Source: Bacteroidales bacterium
GTDB lineage: Bacteria > Bacteroidota > Bacteroidia > Bacteroidales > Marinilabiliaceae
Assembly (NCBI GenBank): GCA_024401395.1
Contig: JAKSLD010000012.1
Span: forward strand, 40,749-104,748
Length of the DNA stretch: 64,000 bases
Reading direction: 5' to 3'
In this document: in pieces, positions 63,419 to 64,000 of the stretch
Layout: the number at the start of each line of letters is the position of its first letter
Numbering within the stretch: position 1 is the stretch's first letter
The notes under the pieces: model-generated
Told to the model about the DNA's origin: nothing
What the model saw: the letters and a program-made list of their open reading frames with translations, nothing else
Databases searched by the model: none
Translations under genes and position numbers: made by a program

Positions 63419-63880
63419 TTATCTCAGGCGATTTAAGCTGCGAATAAGAGCCTCGTCATCAGAAATACGACGATATGCCAAGACCATCAAAAAAGAGGCT
63501 ACAAGAGGCAATGCCAGAGTCCAATGTAGATGCCACTCCATTTCGAGAGTTGACGCAACCATTACGTTAGTCAAAGGCAAAAGCAAAGCGCAAGCTATAG
63601 AAAGCGCAGCGGTAGTTGTCGCGACTCTCATTTGAAGCAATCTATTCTTGAACAAGAAAAGATCTATTACGACAAGAACAAAAGTAACTGTCAGCACTGC
63701 AGCCAAAGGGAAGAGATAAGTTATAACCTCAGGATTCTCCTTAGTCACATCCACTACCCCATAGTGAGTAACATTAAACAAACCTGCAGGACCAGATAAA
63801 TGTCCTAGATCTATAAAGAAAAGCGATCCAAGTGCTACTGCGGCAGCGAGGATGTAAAGTGATTGTATTCTCTGTATCAT
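63419..63880 (-). CDS. DUF4293 membrane protein
   Basis: 153 aa with four hydrophobic segments (IQSLYILAAAVALGSLFFI, YLFPLAAVLTVTFVLVVIDLFLF, TTAALSIACALLLPLTNVMV, WTLALPLVASFLMVLAYR). MIQRIQSLYLL-type starts and the KNRLLQMR loop are characteristic of DUF4293, found across Bacteroidota. Function unknown. Confidence 0.88.
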   Translation of the reverse strand: MIQRIQSLYILAAAVALGSLFFIDLGHLSGPAGLFNVTHYGVVDVTKENPEVITYLFPLAAVLTVTFVLVVIDLFLFKNRLLQMRVATTTAALSIACALLLPLTNVMVASTLEMEWHLHWTLALPLVASFLMVLAYRRISDDEALIRSLNRLR

Positions 63881-63901
63881 TAAATCTTGATTTTAACATT
63901 G

Positions 63902-63909
63902 CAAATATA
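63902..63909 (-). promoter_or_regulatory. Promoter -7 box for the DUF4293 gene (TATATTTG)
   Basis: TATATTTG fits TAnnTTTG, 21 bases before the ATG at 63880. Confidence 0.5.
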
Positions 63910-64000
63910 ATAAATAAGGTTCATTTGACGATGCAAAGATATATCACGAAAAAAGAGCGGTGTCCCGATTTGGCGCGATTAGGCGCGATTGCGCACGATT

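Overview
This 64 kb window comes from a bacterial chromosome of the phylum Bacteroidota, almost certainly order Bacteroidales. The evidence is a SusC/SusD pair, a BtuB/BtuG cobalamin locus, FucP-type sugar uptake, GldF/GldG, DUF4271 and DUF4293 proteins, type IX secretion (T9SS)-like C-terminal domains on large secreted proteins, and TAnnTTTG promoter boxes in place of sigma70-type -10 boxes. I cannot name the genus. No rRNA, tRNA or CRISPR array was seen.

Layout. 1-8.9 kb (minus): CDF cation transporter, a small coiled-coil envelope protein, then a cobalamin operon of btuB, a btuG-like surface propeller, a 966-aa DUF4465-type secreted protein and a 368-aa secreted protein. The operon lies behind a cobalamin riboswitch (9080-9255) whose terminator abuts the btuB start codon. 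9.4-22.2 kb (minus): two beta-barrel proteins and a 3612-aa surface protein made mostly of MBG-like repeats. 22.4-26.6 kb (minus): a four-gene operon for non-phosphorylating catabolism of L-fucose or a similar aldose. 27.0-33.5 kb (plus): HerA-like ATPase, RecG, an SLC13 transporter and a patatin. 33.5-35.6 kb (minus): C10 cysteine protease. 35.9-41.8 kb (minus): a compact seven-gene operon gldF-gldG-DUF6452-DUF6048-LOG-DUF4271-hemD. 41.9-44.8 kb: two paralogous small membrane proteins, a remnant, a GNAT acetyltransferase, a lipoprotein flavodoxin-fold reductase and a 600-bp defective IS3-family element. 45.1-51.7 kb (minus): two tandem copies of a two-gene module, a DUF6057-type membrane protein plus a PD40 propeller lipoprotein with one CxxCH haem-c motif. 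51.8-53.6 kb: a DUF1703-type pseudogene scrap, a 41-bp-period palindromic repeat array and a DUF1016 nuclease carrying palindromic DNA in frame. 53.8-59.7 kb (minus): SusC-SusD-lipoprotein uptake operon. 60.2-63.9 kb: GluQ-RS, a THUMP RNA methyltransferase with an altered catalytic motif, YebC and DUF4293.

A dispersed repeat with the core A(5-7)TTGCGA(G/T)(C/G)AA occurs at least eleven times, always in the same orientation. It forms two three-unit arrays, supplies the last codons of one gene and appears to lie in frame inside another. The best candidates for an undescribed system are the duplicated DUF6057/PD40-CxxCH module and this repeat family together with the in-frame palindromes of the DUF1016 gene.
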